47,835 nucleotides of DNA from an uncultured Collinsella sp. (GTDB taxonomy: Bacteria; Actinomycetota; Coriobacteriia; Coriobacteriales; Coriobacteriaceae): NCBI GenBank assembly GCA_902478865.1, contig CABSNA010000001.1, forward strand, positions 1-47,835, in the 5' to 3' direction. Under the pieces are notes generated by a model that saw nothing but the letters and a program-made list of their open reading frames with translations, did no database searches and was not told the DNA's origin. Positions 1 to 8,861 of this stretch are shown one piece after another (position 1 is the first letter of the stretch; the number at the start of each line of letters is the position of its first letter). Made by a program: the position numbers and the translations under genes.

Positions 1-1
1 A

Positions 2-1282
2 CTATTCCCAACTCCATTGGCCGTTCTGGAAAATCACAACTTCACGTCCATCAGGCGTAATGCCCACAATATCGATGTCGTCCGTGCCGATCATAAAATC
101 GACGTGCGTGCTCGAGACGTTAACACCATGCTCCAGGAGCTCCTCCTTGGACATGTCGTACCCACCCTCGATGCATTCGGGGAAACCGACACCTAGCGCG
201 AGATGGCAGCTAGCGTTCTCGTCATAGAGCGTATCGTAGAACAGAACACCACTTTCGCGGATCGGCGTGTTCTTGGAAATGAGCGCGACCTCTCCCAGGT
301 GAGCAGCGCCCTCGTCAGTATCGATGATACTTGCGAGCGTTGCCTTGCCCACGCGGGCGTCGTAGTCCACCACGCGGCCGCCCTCGAACTTAATCCAAAA
401 TTCGTCGACTTTATTACCGTGGTGGATGAGCGGCATGGCCGAGTACACGATACCGTCGGCGCGCATGCGATCGGGCGAAGTGAAGACTTCCTCGGTGGGA
501 ATGTTGGGGAAGAAGGGGTGCCCATCGGGCGTCTTGCCCTTGCCGCCGGCCCACTCGTGACCCTTCGTCATGCCAATCGTCAGATCGGTTCCATTTGCCG
601 CGGTGTAATGCAGGCAGTCGAAACGATTGTCGTTCAGGAAACGCAGGTTCTTTTCGAATGCGGCGTCATGGAGCTCCCAGGCGCTCTCTGGGTCCTGGCC
701 ATCGGCGCGAGCGGTGTGCAGAATCGCATTCCACAGCTTATAGATTGCAACCTCATCGGCGTCTCCCGGGAACACCTCGCGCGCCCAAGCCACGACCGGA
801 GCGCCGGCGATGCACCACGGATTGATGTTGTAATCCAGTCCACGGCGGAAAACTTTGCACTGCGTGTTCTTTGCCTTAGAAGCTGCAGCGGGCTTAGCGG
901 GATCGATGCCCTTAAGGGCGGCGGGGTCCGCACCCTCGATAAAGATAAAGCAGGCACCGTCCTGGGCCAGGGAATCCAGCTGCAGGCGCTTCCACTCGGG
1001 CGTCTGCTCAAAATAGCTTTTCTCGACATGCTCGTACGTGAGCCTCGTCACGGCATCATCGGCCCAGATGACCGTCACGTGGCCGGCGCCGGCAGCATAG
1101 GCCTCCGCGACCACCACGCGCGCAAACGGCGCGCACTCAACCGGAGACTGAACGACGACTTCCTGGCCGGGCTTAACGTTTACGCCCTTGCGGACAACCA
1201 GGCGCGCATAGTTTTTAATCTTGGGCTCCAGGGACTTCATACCCTCCAGGGCCTCTTCGACCGTCAGGGCAGCTCGAATCAT
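2..1282 (-). CDS. M29-family metallo-aminopeptidase (AmpS/PepS type)
   Basis: Predicted cytosolic aminopeptidase that removes N-terminal residues from peptides using a two-metal site. The 426-residue length fits family M29. Candidate metal ligands are visible in order: the Glu pair in NIPTEEVFTSPD, the Glu in HLGEVALI, the His in SCHLALG, and the His and Asp in STHVDFMIG; the match is from memory of the family. I chose the ATG at 1282 because GATGGAG lies 6 bases before it; the in-frame ATG at 1294 has no ribosome binding site. The stop codon is at the window edge (2-4), so the gene is complete. It is transcribed on its own, downstream of the terminator at 1311-1341. Confidence 0.88.
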   Translation of the reverse strand: MIRAALTVEEALEGMKSLEPKIKNYARLVVRKGVNVKPGQEVVVQSPVECAPFARVVVAEAYAAGAGHVTVIWADDAVTRLTYEHVEKSYFEQTPEWKRLQLDSLAQDGACFIFIEGADPAALKGIDPAKPAAASKAKNTQCKVFRRGLDYNINPWCIAGAPVVAWAREVFPGDADEVAIYKLWNAILHTARADGQDPESAWELHDAAFEKNLRFLNDNRFDCLHYTAANGTDLTIGMTKGHEWAGGKGKTPDGHPFFPNIPTEEVFTSPDRMRADGIVYSAMPLIHHGNKVDEFWIKFEGGRVVDYDARVGKATLASIIDTDEGAAHLGEVALISKNTPIRESGVLFYDTLYDENASCHLALGVGFPECIEGGYDMSKEELLEHGVNVSSTHVDFMIGTDDIDIVGITPDGREVVIFQNGQWSWE

Positions 1283-1310
1283 GTGCCACTCCATCTATCT
1301 ATAGAACAGT

Positions 1311-1341
1311 AAAAAGGCGCGCCGCAAAAACGACGCGCCTT
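1311..1341 (-). terminator. Rho-independent terminator after the purC operon
   Basis: An 8-bp stem (AAGGCGCG with CGCGCCTT) encloses a 12-base loop and is followed on the minus strand by a run of T. It sits between the end of the small membrane protein gene (1372) and the aminopeptidase start. Confidence 0.8.
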
Positions 1342-1371
1342 ATATCTTAGCGATAAGTATGTATGCAAACG

Positions 1372-1947
1372 CTACTTCTTCTTGGAGTCCTTCTTGTCCT
1401 CCTCGGCAGCTGCGCGCTCGATAAGAGCGTTGAGCTTGTTCTCGGACATGCCCTCGGCCTGCGCGCGGTACATGTTGCGCAAGGGACGAATACGAGCGAA
1501 GTCGTAGATAAAGTCACCTAGGATGATGACATAGGACAAAACGATGCCGACCATCTGGACAGGGCTGGACACCATGCCAGCGGGAGCGAAGTACAGCGAG
1601 GCCCAAATTGCCACGACGAGCACCATGCCAATGGCGAGCACAATCCACCAGATACGACGGCGCTTGGTGTAGTCCTCGTCCTGCTTGAGGAGGATATTCG
1701 ACACCGTATAGATGCGGTCCTCCTTGGCGCGCTGCTTAGCCTTGCGGGCGCGCTTCTCCTCTTTAGAGAGGCCCTCGAGGTTCTCGCCCTTCTCGAGCTC
1801 TTTGCGGCGTGCCTTAGACGAAGCCGGCACGACGCGAACGGAGCTCGCTGCTTGGCGGGCGGGCTTAGCAGATGCGGCAGACTTGCGCGCAACCCCGGTA
1901 ACTTCGTGGGATTGCGTGCGCTTGTTCGTGGCGCTACGGGTACTCAC
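1372..1947 (-). CDS. Small basic membrane protein of unknown function
   Basis: A 191-residue protein I do not recognise. The first 100 residues are Lys/Arg/Ala rich and probably disordered or coiled (about residues 45-80, KEEKRARKAKQRAKED). Two hydrophobic segments follow near residues 103-123 and 130-148. The C-terminus is charged and ends in Lys. The start is GTG at 1947, immediately after the purC stop codon, with AAGGAG provided by the last codons of purC, so translation is very likely coupled to purC. This suggests cotranscription but not a shared purine function. The terminator at 1311-1341 closes the operon. Confidence 0.75.
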   Translation of the reverse strand: MSTRSATNKRTQSHEVTGVARKSAASAKPARQAASSVRVVPASSKARRKELEKGENLEGLSKEEKRARKAKQRAKEDRIYTVSNILLKQDEDYTKRRRIWWIVLAIGMVLVVAIWASLYFAPAGMVSSPVQMVGIVLSYVIILGDFIYDFARIRPLRNMYRAQAEGMSENKLNALIERAAAEEDKKDSKKK

Positions 1948-2835
1948 TTATGCGTTCTCCTTCATGCTTGTGAACTGGGAGCCCGTGATGATCTGGAAGG
2001 CCTCGCGATAGCGCTCGGACGTGCCATCGATGACCTCGGCGGGCAGGTGCGGGGTCTCCCCCGTCATATCCCAGTTGGCCTTGAGCCAATTGCGGACGAA
2101 TTGCTTGTCGTAGCTAGGCTGGATCTTGCCCTCCTCGTAGCTGGCAGCAGGCCAGAAACGGCTGGAGTCGGGCGTGAGACACTCGTCGATCAGCGTGACC
2201 TTGCCATCAATAACACCAAACTCGAACTTGGTGTCGGCAATGATGATGCCACGGGTCGCGGCGTACTCGGCGGCAGCCTTGTAGATCTTGAGGGAAAGGT
2301 CGCGAATCTGCGTGGCGATGTCCTCGCCCACGATCTCGCAGCAACGCTCGAACGAGATGTTCTCGTCGTGGTCACCGATCTCGGCCTTCGTGGACGGCGT
2401 GAACAGCGGCTCAGGAAGCTTGGAAGCCTCGGTCAGGCCCTCAGGCAGCTGGATGCCGCAGACGGTGCCGTTCTCGCCGTAGGTCTTCTTGCCCGAACCG
2501 GTCAGATAGCCGCGGACGATGCACTCGATAGGAATCGTCTGGGCCTTCTTAACCAGCATGGCGCGGCCAGCGAGGTAGTCACGATACTCAGCAAACTCCT
2601 CGGGGAAATCCGCCGGGTCGATGGAAACGAGATGGTTGGGGACGATGTCGGCAAACTTATCGAACCAGAATGCCGAGATGCGATTGAGTACCTCTCCCTT
2701 AAACGGAATCTCGTCGGGAAGAATGAAGTCGAACGCAGAAATGCGGTCGGTGGCGACCATCAGCAGGTTTTCACCGGCATCGTAAATATCACGAACCTTG
2801 CCACGGGAATCCGGACGACGCTCCATCGTTGTCAC
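1948..2835 (-). CDS. purC: Phosphoribosylaminoimidazole-succinocarboxamide synthase
   Basis: SAICAR synthase of de novo purine synthesis: it joins aspartate to CAIR using ATP. Recognisable motifs are RGKVRDIYD near the N-terminus, DRISAFDF, the SGKKTYGENGT loop, and the signatures DTKFEFG and LIDECLTPDSSRFWPA. The protein is 295 residues. The GTG at 2835 is preferred because AAGGAG lies 8 bases upstream; a GTG at 2844 overlaps that site and an ATG at 2826 is too far from it. The next purine gene, purB, is about 4 kb away, so the pathway is not clustered here. A small membrane protein gene follows without a gap. Confidence 0.95.
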   Translation of the reverse strand: MTTMERRPDSRGKVRDIYDAGENLLMVATDRISAFDFILPDEIPFKGEVLNRISAFWFDKFADIVPNHLVSIDPADFPEEFAEYRDYLAGRAMLVKKAQTIPIECIVRGYLTGSGKKTYGENGTVCGIQLPEGLTEASKLPEPLFTPSTKAEIGDHDENISFERCCEIVGEDIATQIRDLSLKIYKAAAEYAATRGIIIADTKFEFGVIDGKVTLIDECLTPDSSRFWPAASYEEGKIQPSYDKQFVRNWLKANWDMTGETPHLPAEVIDGTSERYREAFQIITGSQFTSMKENA

Positions 2836-2944
2836 GTGAGTCACTCCTTACCTAAATACGACAGAAATGCGGGTTCTTTCCCGCATGTTTTCGCAAACTC
2901 GGAGCGGCAGGGACGCGGCCCCTCCTTCACCGAATAGCGAAAAG

Positions 2945-4510
2945 CTAGTGCTCCATTGTAGTAGATGCCGCGTCTGCCGTGTGCTCGCGGGGCAGATGAA
3001 TTGTAAAAGTCGTACCCTTTCCAAGCTCCGACTCCACGGATATGTAGCCATGGTGACGCTCGACGATCTGCTTGGTCACGGCGAGGCCAACGCCCAGGCC
3101 GCCAGCTTCGCGGGCGCGGCTGGCATCGGCGCGCCAAAACCGCCCGAAGATGCGCGACAGATCGTCCTTGGCAATACCGATGCCGGTATCAGAAACGGCA
3201 ATGCTGACGTGCTTGCGGTCACTGAGCACCGACACCACGACCCAACCGCCCCCGGGGGTGTAGCGCATGGCGTTGCTCATGAGGTTGATAACACATTGCG
3301 TGATCATGTCGGGATCGGCCTCGACGACATCGTCGTGACCCTGGGTCTCGTCCGCAAAACGCAGGCGCAGATCGCGGTCGACAAACAGGCGCTCCTGGGC
3401 ATTGACGATGGAACGCACGAAAGGAACCATGTCCACCGGCTCAAGGTTGAGCGGAGCCGTGCTGTTTTCCATGCGCGACAGGTCGAGCATCTGCTGCACC
3501 AGACGAGCCAGGCGGCGCGTCTCGGAAGCAACGGTCTCCAAATGCTCATCGTCGGTGGGATACACGCCATCCTGCATGGCCTCGACCGTTGCGAGCATGG
3601 CCATAAGCGGCGTGCGAAGCTCGTGTGCAACGTCTGAGGTCAGGAGCTTCTCGTGTTTCATATCCTTCTCGAGAGAAGTGGCCATCTCATCGAAGGTCTC
3701 ACCCAGCTGATCGATCTCGTCATCACCGCGCAGTCCCGTGCGAGCCGACAGGTCGCCGTCACGGATTTGCTTTGCGGTACTGGTGATGCGATGAATCGGC
3801 TTGGTGAGCATGCGCGACACGAGCGATCCGATAACGACCGAAATGCAAATTGCAACAACCGCGGCGAGGGCCATGGCGTTAAAGGTCTTCTCCCTAAACG
3901 CAGAGTCCGCCTTGGTGAGCAGAGCGTCGGAGCCGATGGCCCACAGCTTTACCTGTCCGACATGCTCGCCGGAAGACGTTACAATCTCGACGTTAGCAAC
4001 GCTATCGGAGTCGGTTGGAGCAGACGAGACCGGACTATGCGATGCCCTCTTGCCGCTCGTGTCGTCGGTCGTAGCCTGGTTTTCGCGTACATCGGCGGTG
4101 GTGCTTGCCGAGGGCCAGGAATCGTCATAAACGATCACGCCCTTTTTATTGACGACCTGCATACCCAGATCGTCGGAAACCAAACTCGACGTTGCGACCG
4201 TGCGCAGTTCTCCCGCGGTCCAAGAGCCGTTTTCCTCATATGAGGTTGCCAACTTCTCGGCAGCGGAATTTGCGATTTCGACGATATTGGAGCGTGTGTA
4301 ATCCGAAAAGACCGTGCCCCACACAACAGAGACAACGCCCACCAGCACCAATACCGTCATGAGCGATGTCAGAGCAAAAGCAAGTGCCATGCGCGAGGGA
4401 TAGCTCATCGTTGGCCGTGAATCGGAACGAGGCGTGTTCCAACTAGCCTTGGAACCCGCCTCGCTCTCCTGCTTGTGCTTTTGTCCGATTTCAAAGCGCG
4501 CAGGTGTCAT
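2945..4510 (-). CDS. Two-component sensor histidine kinase
   Basis: Membrane-bound kinase of 521 residues, partner of the response regulator that ends 11 bases upstream. The layout is an N-terminal cytoplasmic tail, TM1 (about 41-66), an extracytoplasmic sensor region of about 140 residues, TM2 (about 211-233), HAMP (about 234-285), HisKA with the phospho-acceptor His296 in SDVAHELRTP, then a HATPase domain with the N box NLMSNAMRYTPGGG, G1 DTGIGI and G2 GGLGVGL. All catalytic motifs are intact. The start at 4510 has AGGG about 9 bases upstream; Met35 is a less likely alternative. The sensor region has a Ser/Thr/Asp-rich stretch (about 136-170), so the ligand cannot be named. The separate purC gene lies 110 bases downstream. 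Confidence 0.92.
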   Translation of the reverse strand: MTPARFEIGQKHKQESEAGSKASWNTPRSDSRPTMSYPSRMALAFALTSLMTVLVLVGVVSVVWGTVFSDYTRSNIVEIANSAAEKLATSYEENGSWTAGELRTVATSSLVSDDLGMQVVNKKGVIVYDDSWPSASTTADVRENQATTDDTSGKRASHSPVSSAPTDSDSVANVEIVTSSGEHVGQVKLWAIGSDALLTKADSAFREKTFNAMALAAVVAICISVVIGSLVSRMLTKPIHRITSTAKQIRDGDLSARTGLRGDDEIDQLGETFDEMATSLEKDMKHEKLLTSDVAHELRTPLMAMLATVEAMQDGVYPTDDEHLETVASETRRLARLVQQMLDLSRMENSTAPLNLEPVDMVPFVRSIVNAQERLFVDRDLRLRFADETQGHDDVVEADPDMITQCVINLMSNAMRYTPGGGWVVVSVLSDRKHVSIAVSDTGIGIAKDDLSRIFGRFWRADASRAREAGGLGVGLAVTKQIVERHHGYISVESELGKGTTFTIHLPREHTADAASTTMEH

Positions 4511-4521
4511 ATGTGATTTCC

Positions 4522-5244
4522 CTATTTCTCGTCCGACTTATCGGTCTTGGCCAGAGCCTCGAAGCGATAGCCGACACCATGGACGGTGTAGAGCCACTTG
4601 GGCTTCTTGGGATCATCGCCCAGCTTGGCGCGAAGATTCTTCACGTGGCTATCGATGGTGCGCTCATAGCCCTCAAAGTCATACCCGAGCACTTTCTCGA
4701 CCAGCTCCATGCGGTTATACACACGGCCGGGATGGCGGGCAAGCGTGGTGAGCAGCTTGAACTCGGAAGCCGTCAGATCGACTTCCTTGCCCTCGACCAA
4801 GATCTTGTGGCCCGAGATATCGATGACCAGATCGCCGAAGTCGAGCACCTCGACGGCGGGCTCGTCGGCCTGATGGGCACGGCGGAACAGAGCGCGAACG
4901 CGGGCGACGAGCTCGCGCGGCGAGAACGGCTTAATCAGATAGTCGTCAGCGCCGAGCTCAAGACCGATAATACGGTCCTCGATTTCGCCCTTAGCCGTCA
5001 GCATGATGATGGGGACATCCGAGGTATCGCGAATGGTGCGGCAAACGCGCTCGCCGGGGATCTTGGGGAGCATAAGGTCGAGCACGACCAGGTCGAACTG
5101 ATGCTTCTCGAACTCCTCGATCGCGGACTGACCGTCGCCGACGCCCACAACCCAGTAGCCTTCGCGCTCGAGATAGGCAGCGACGGCGTCACGGATTGCC
5201 TTCTCATCCTCGACCAGCAGAATCTTTTTTGCATCTGAAGCCAT
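4522..5244 (-). CDS. OmpR/PhoB-family response regulator
   Basis: DNA-binding response regulator of 240 residues. The receiver domain (about 6-120) has the acidic pocket VEDE, the phospho-acceptor Asp56 in LVVLDLMLP, the conserved Thr in MLTAKGE and the Lys in IKPFSP. The C-terminal winged helix (about 135-230) has LTASEFKLL and the recognition-helix region RTIDSHVKNLRAKLG ending in VHGVGYRFE. It is the first gene of the pair; the kinase start follows its stop by 11 bases and the kinase ribosome binding site overlaps that interval. The target regulon cannot be told from sequence. Confidence 0.95.
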   Translation of the reverse strand: MASDAKKILLVEDEKAIRDAVAAYLEREGYWVVGVGDGQSAIEEFEKHQFDLVVLDLMLPKIPGERVCRTIRDTSDVPIIMLTAKGEIEDRIIGLELGADDYLIKPFSPRELVARVRALFRRAHQADEPAVEVLDFGDLVIDISGHKILVEGKEVDLTASEFKLLTTLARHPGRVYNRMELVEKVLGYDFEGYERTIDSHVKNLRAKLGDDPKKPKWLYTVHGVGYRFEALAKTDKSDEK

Positions 5245-5300
5245 AACACGGCCCCCCCTGTCTCAATTAGCTAAGAACAAGCCCATTTTAACGCACCTGA

Positions 5301-5339
5301 GCCCGCCGGATGCCGCTATGACGCGGCAGCTCGGCGGGC
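5301..5339 (-). terminator. Strong GC hairpin, possible terminator
   Basis: GCCCGCCG pairs with CGGCGGGC, and inside it TGCCGC pairs with GCGGCA around a 6-base loop. It lies between the lipoprotein gene end (5399) and the response regulator start (5244). No T run follows directly, so the terminator reading is tentative. Confidence 0.45.
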
Positions 5340-5398
5340 GGTACTCACAATTACAACGCGTTTATTCCCCTGTTGGCGCCTTTTTAACCCCTCTAAGC

Positions 5399-6610
5399 TT
5401 AAAGAGAGAATAGGCGTGCAGTGACTGTCTCTGGTATACCCTGGCTGTTGCGCACCGTGGCGTACGTAAGGAATGAGTCCGACTTTCCCGCCGTAGCTGG
5501 ATAATCGCCATACTCCAAAGCGCGGTCGGGCGACAGCAGCGAGCCATAGGTCTTGGCAGAGGTGTCGATCAGGAAATGCGACGCCTGTACCTTAACAAGG
5601 TATTTATTCTTCTTGCCAGCCGCACATGCGAGCGGCTCGCGTGACAGAAAGAGGTACGGCCCTCCCTCATTACCAATATACGTGCCCATGTTGCCCAGGC
5701 TGCCCACGCCACTATAGGTCGCCTCGATAGAAAACACGAAGGTATCGCCCATATATACGGCCTCGAAAGGCGAGACTGACGAGGGAAGGACTAGCTGGGC
5801 ACGCTTGGTGTTGTTGCCGTCGGTCAGATCGATTGCCGTTATGCCGTAGTAGACGCCCTCGTCGTTGCGGACACGCGGCGAGATGGTCAAAATGCCGTCG
5901 CTCGCGCGCGGGGCCGATGCAAAGCGACCCGTCGATTTCCAAATTGTCTCGGCCTTGGATTCATCAAGCGAGCGACGATAGCAAAACGAATCGCTACTCG
6001 TTTTATTGCCACCTGCCGAGGGCATTTTATACCAGATGACTGATGACCCGAACGCCGTAAACAGCGGCGGATCATAGTCCTTGCCACCTCGATCGAGCTC
6101 AACCACGTCGCCAGAGAGCGAAGCGCCCGACAGATTTTGACCGTAGAGCTTCCACGATGAATTGGCAAAGTTCATCTCAACCCACGCGAATACGCTGTCG
6201 CCGGCACGGACATCGTAGAATGCATATCCCGTGCCCTCGATAGGATCCTCGATTAATGTGGTAAGCGAGCCATCGCCCAGGTTGAGCACACCGAGTGTGT
6301 TGGCGTGCAGTGCCGATGCGGGCGCCATCATCGCCGCGGCGTAATCGCCGTCGCAGTAGTACAGCAGCGTACCCAGAGGCAGCGTCCATGACGCCGCCGG
6401 CTCAAGATCGATGTCGACTGCCTCGTACTCATCCGTAATCGAGATGATTTTGGAATCATCCTTGATAACCTGCGGCTCGCCGGCGGCATCATCGCTGGTA
6501 CCCGTTTTTTTCGAGCATCCGGCAAGCACCGTGGCAGCGCCCGCAGCAACCCCACCGAGCACGAAGCCGCGACGCGATATTCCGTTCTTGATGTGATCGG
6601 CGATACCCAT
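5399..6610 (-). CDS. Tat-type lipoprotein, possible beta-propeller
   Basis: A 403-residue exported protein. The N-terminus has a twin-arginine motif (SRRGFV), a short hydrophobic stretch and a lipobox LAGC, so it is probably exported folded through Tat and lipid-anchored at the Cys near residue 32. The mature part repeats short strands of the kind seen in TolB/WD-like propellers (for example WKLYGQNLSG, IWYKMPSAGG, DGILTISPRV), but I cannot name a family. It overlaps the upstream TSCPD gene by one base (TAATG), so the two are translationally coupled. The function is unknown. Confidence 0.8.
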   Translation of the reverse strand: MGIADHIKNGISRRGFVLGGVAAGAATVLAGCSKKTGTSDDAAGEPQVIKDDSKIISITDEYEAVDIDLEPAASWTLPLGTLLYYCDGDYAAAMMAPASALHANTLGVLNLGDGSLTTLIEDPIEGTGYAFYDVRAGDSVFAWVEMNFANSSWKLYGQNLSGASLSGDVVELDRGGKDYDPPLFTAFGSSVIWYKMPSAGGNKTSSDSFCYRRSLDESKAETIWKSTGRFASAPRASDGILTISPRVRNDEGVYYGITAIDLTDGNNTKRAQLVLPSSVSPFEAVYMGDTFVFSIEATYSGVGSLGNMGTYIGNEGGPYLFLSREPLACAAGKKNKYLVKVQASHFLIDTSAKTYGSLLSPDRALEYGDYPATAGKSDSFLTYATVRNSQGIPETVTARLFSL

Positions 6611-6873
6611 TAGGCGATCTCGGCGCGAGCGGCCTCGATAGCGCGTGTAAGCTGGTCGGCGCAGGAGGTCTTTTTCATACCGCAGGTATTACCGGCGAGA
6701 ACCTCGATTACGCGATCGGCAGGAGCGCCCTCGACCAGCTTGGAGATAGCCTTGAGATTGCCGTCGCAGCCGCCGGTAAACTCAACGCCCATCACCTTGT
6801 TGCCGTCATCGGAAAGGTCAAGGTGAATATTGCGAGCACAAACGCCCTGAGGCTTGTAATCAAACGAAATCAT
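6610..6873 (-). CDS. TSCPD domain protein (TIGR03905-like)
   Basis: An 87-residue cytosolic protein whose length and motifs match the small stand-alone TSCPD family: FTGGCDGNLKAISKLVEG, then GNTCGMKKTSCADQL with the family's conserved Cys residues. In larger proteins this domain occurs at the end of B12-dependent ribonucleotide reductases; the role of the short form is not established. The start ATG at 6873 is preceded by GAGGGG. Its stop codon overlaps the start of the lipoprotein gene downstream. Confidence 0.82.
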   Translation of the reverse strand: MISFDYKPQGVCARNIHLDLSDDGNKVMGVEFTGGCDGNLKAISKLVEGAPADRVIEVLAGNTCGMKKTSCADQLTRAIEAARAEIA

Positions 6874-6937
6874 GCGATCCCCTCTCAGAATGTTATTCGA
6901 GACGACTATTATCCCCGTCTTTCCCTAAATGCAACGA

Positions 6938-6975
6938 GGCGCTTTGCCGGCAACACACATTACCAGCAAAGCGCC
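6938..6975 (-). terminator. Possible terminator after purB
   Basis: A 10-bp perfect stem, GGCGCTTTGC with GCAAAGCGCC, with an 18-base loop, 27 bases past the purB stop. No clean T run follows on the minus strand. Confidence 0.5.
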
Positions 6976-7001
6976 CTAAAAAGCTAACGTTATGCCCGAA
7001 C

Positions 7002-8348
7002 CTACTCGAAGCTCAGCTGCTCCAGGCGATCGAAGACCGTGTCGATACGGGTGAGGAAGTCCCACGGATCAAAGATCTCGTCGAGTTTCTCCTGGCTGAC
7101 GGTGCAGCGCGGATCGGCCTCGAGACGCTCCTTAAAGGTAGGGCCGGAGACACAATCCTGTACCTCGTGCCAGGTTGCCATGGCGTTCTCCTGCACAATG
7201 GCGTACGCGTCCTCGCGGGTGATGCCCGTGTCGACGAGGGCGAGCAGGACCTTGGAGGAGAAGATGAGGCCGCGTGTCTTGTTGAGGTTGGCCATCATGC
7301 GAGCGGGATACAGCTGCAGGCCGTCGATAACGCGGATGAGGCACTGGAACATGTGGTCGAGGGCGATGAAGCTGTCGGCCTGGGCGACGCGCTCGGCAGA
7401 GGAGTGCGAAATGTCACGCTCGTGCCACAGGGCGACGTTGTCGAAGGCAACCTGCGCGTTGGCCTTCACGACGCGCGACAGGCCGCAGACCTTCTCCATG
7501 GTGATGGGGTTGCGCTTGTGCGGCATGGCGGAGCTGCCCTTTTGACCCTTACGGAACGGTTCCTCGGCCTCGAGTGTATCGGTCTTCTGCAGATTGCGAA
7601 CCTCGGTAGCGATGCGCTCACAGGTGGCCGCGGTGGTGGCGAGAACGCCGGCGAGATAGGCATGGTGATCGCGGCTGATGACCTGCGTGGACAGAGGATC
7701 GTGGACCAGGCCCAGGTGCTCGCAGACGTACTCCTCGACGAACGGCTCGATGGAGCTGTACGTGCCGACAGCGCCCGAGATAGCACCGAAGGCAACGTTC
7801 TTGCGGGCATCCTCAAGACGGTCCAGATCGCGCTTGAGCTCCCAGGCCCAAGAGCCAAACTTCATGCCGAAGGTCATCGGCTCGGCATGGATGCCATGAG
7901 TACGGCCGGCGCAGAGCGTGTTGCGCTCCTCAAAGGCGCGACGCTTGCAAATCTCGCCGAGCTTCTTGACATCCTCGATGATCAGGTCGCAGGCCTGGGT
8001 GAGCTGGTAGCACAGGGCCGTGTCGCCCAGATCGGAGCTGGTCATGCCATAGTGAACCCAGCGGCTGGGTTTGGGGTCGCCCTCGGGAACATCGGCATCG
8101 ATGTATTCCTTCATGTTGGTCAGGAAGGCAATGACGTCGTGGCGCGTGACTTCCTCGATCTCATCGACCTTCGCCTTCTCAAAGTTGGCATGGTCGCGGA
8201 TCCACTGGGCCTCGTCTTTGGAAATACCGATCTTGCCGAGCTCCGCCTGGGCCTCGCAGGCCAAGACCTCGATCTCCTGCCAAATGGCGTACTTGTTCTC
8301 GAGGGAGAAAATGTGTCCCATCTCCGGGCGGGTATAGCGATCGATCAT
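7002..8348 (-). CDS. purB: Adenylosuccinate lyase
   Basis: Catalyses two fumarate-releasing steps of purine synthesis, on SAICAR and on adenylosuccinate. The 448-residue protein has the fumarase/aspartase superfamily signature GSSAMPHKRNP with the flexible-loop serines at about 272-273, the TSSDLGDTA region near 103, and GRTHGIHAEPMTFG with a catalytic-type His near 151. I chose the ATG at 8348 because AAAAAGGAG precedes it by 6 bases; an in-frame ATG at 8414 is further upstream without such a site and lacks family similarity. It is monocistronic. Confidence 0.95.
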   Translation of the reverse strand: MIDRYTRPEMGHIFSLENKYAIWQEIEVLACEAQAELGKIGISKDEAQWIRDHANFEKAKVDEIEEVTRHDVIAFLTNMKEYIDADVPEGDPKPSRWVHYGMTSSDLGDTALCYQLTQACDLIIEDVKKLGEICKRRAFEERNTLCAGRTHGIHAEPMTFGMKFGSWAWELKRDLDRLEDARKNVAFGAISGAVGTYSSIEPFVEEYVCEHLGLVHDPLSTQVISRDHHAYLAGVLATTAATCERIATEVRNLQKTDTLEAEEPFRKGQKGSSAMPHKRNPITMEKVCGLSRVVKANAQVAFDNVALWHERDISHSSAERVAQADSFIALDHMFQCLIRVIDGLQLYPARMMANLNKTRGLIFSSKVLLALVDTGITREDAYAIVQENAMATWHEVQDCVSGPTFKERLEADPRCTVSQEKLDEIFDPWDFLTRIDTVFDRLEQLSFE

Positions 8349-8450
8349 AGCGGCTCCTTTTTGGTTATTGGCACGTTGGTCGTAACCCATCCATTGTACC
8401 GTGCGCAGGTGCAAGTATGGGCAGCAGGCATTAACCTAACATTTTGGAAT

Positions 8451-8502
8451 TGGAGCGAGCAACGGGACGTCTGCGCCTTTGCTTTGCAAATCCGCACCGG
8501 CT
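8451..8502. repeat. Displaced copy 1 of a tRNA-Gly 3' end plus flank
   Basis: The first 18 bases match the last 18 bases of the nearby tRNA-Gly gene (including CCA, read on the minus strand) with one mismatch. The whole 52-base unit is 46/52 identical to the copy at 8582-8633. It lies in the non-coding stretch between purB and tRNA-Gly. It may be an attachment-site scar or a spreading repeat. Confidence 0.7.
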
Positions 8503-8581
8503 GCGGTCGATCTCCTCGGATTCACGGAGACGATGGGGAAGACTTTGTTGAATTGGCCGTCCCGAGGTCTTCTGTGCTCCA

Positions 8582-8633
8582 TGGAGCGGGCAACGGGACA
8601 TCCGCGTATTTGCTTCGCAAATCCGCACCGGCT
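8582..8633. repeat. Displaced copy 2 of a tRNA-Gly 3' end plus flank
   Basis: The first 18 bases (8582-8599) are identical to the 3' end of tRNA-Gly at 8774-8791, in the same orientation. The remaining 34 bases resemble copy 1 but not the tRNA. No full cloverleaf can be drawn here, so it is a fragment, not a tRNA gene. Confidence 0.72.
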
Positions 8634-8703
8634 TCAGGCGCCTGTCGGCGCCTTCGCCTGCTCGCTACAAACGCTTCGCGTTTGCTTTACGCTCGCACCC
8701 TGT

Positions 8704-8718
8704 CGGGTTCGAGTCCCG
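8704..8718 (+). repeat. Isolated T-arm-like fragment, inverted to tRNA-Gly
   Basis: CGGGTTCGAGTCCCG is identical to the T-arm of the tRNA-Gly gene but lies on the opposite strand. No matching acceptor or anticodon arm is seen upstream. With the two displaced 3' ends it makes the 8.42-8.73 kb interval a patchwork of tRNA pieces. Confidence 0.55.
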
Positions 8719-8729
8719 GCGCTTTATTG

Positions 8730-8762
8730 AAAAAAGCACGGCACCGTAATGGTGCCGTGCTT
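8730..8762 (-). terminator. Terminator downstream of tRNA-Gly
   Basis: A 12-bp perfect stem (8734-8745 with 8751-8762) closes a 5-base loop, followed on the minus strand by six T. It lies 12 bases past the tRNA 3' end. Confidence 0.85.
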
Positions 8763-8773
8763 GTGCTTCTAGC

Positions 8774-8848
8774 TGGAGCGGGCAACGGGACTCGAACCCG
8801 CGAGTGTCAGCTTGGGAAGCTGATGCCTTACCACTTGGCGATGCCCGC
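8774..8848 (-). tRNA. tRNA-Gly (CCC)
   Basis: A 75-base gene with the CCA end encoded. Acceptor GCGGGCA pairs with TGCCCGC; the anticodon stem TCAGC/GCTGA holds the loop TTCCCAA, giving anticodon CCC, which reads GGG codons; the T-arm is CGGGTTCGAGTCCCG. A promoter lies at 8862-8891 and a terminator at 8730-8762, so it is a single-gene transcript. Confidence 0.95.
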
Positions 8849-8861
8849 TTGTGTGTTGGCT

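Noticed and set aside
8704..8718. A second tRNA on the plus strand near 8.7 kb
   Set aside because: Only a T-arm is present; no acceptor pairing, D-arm or anticodon arm can be formed.
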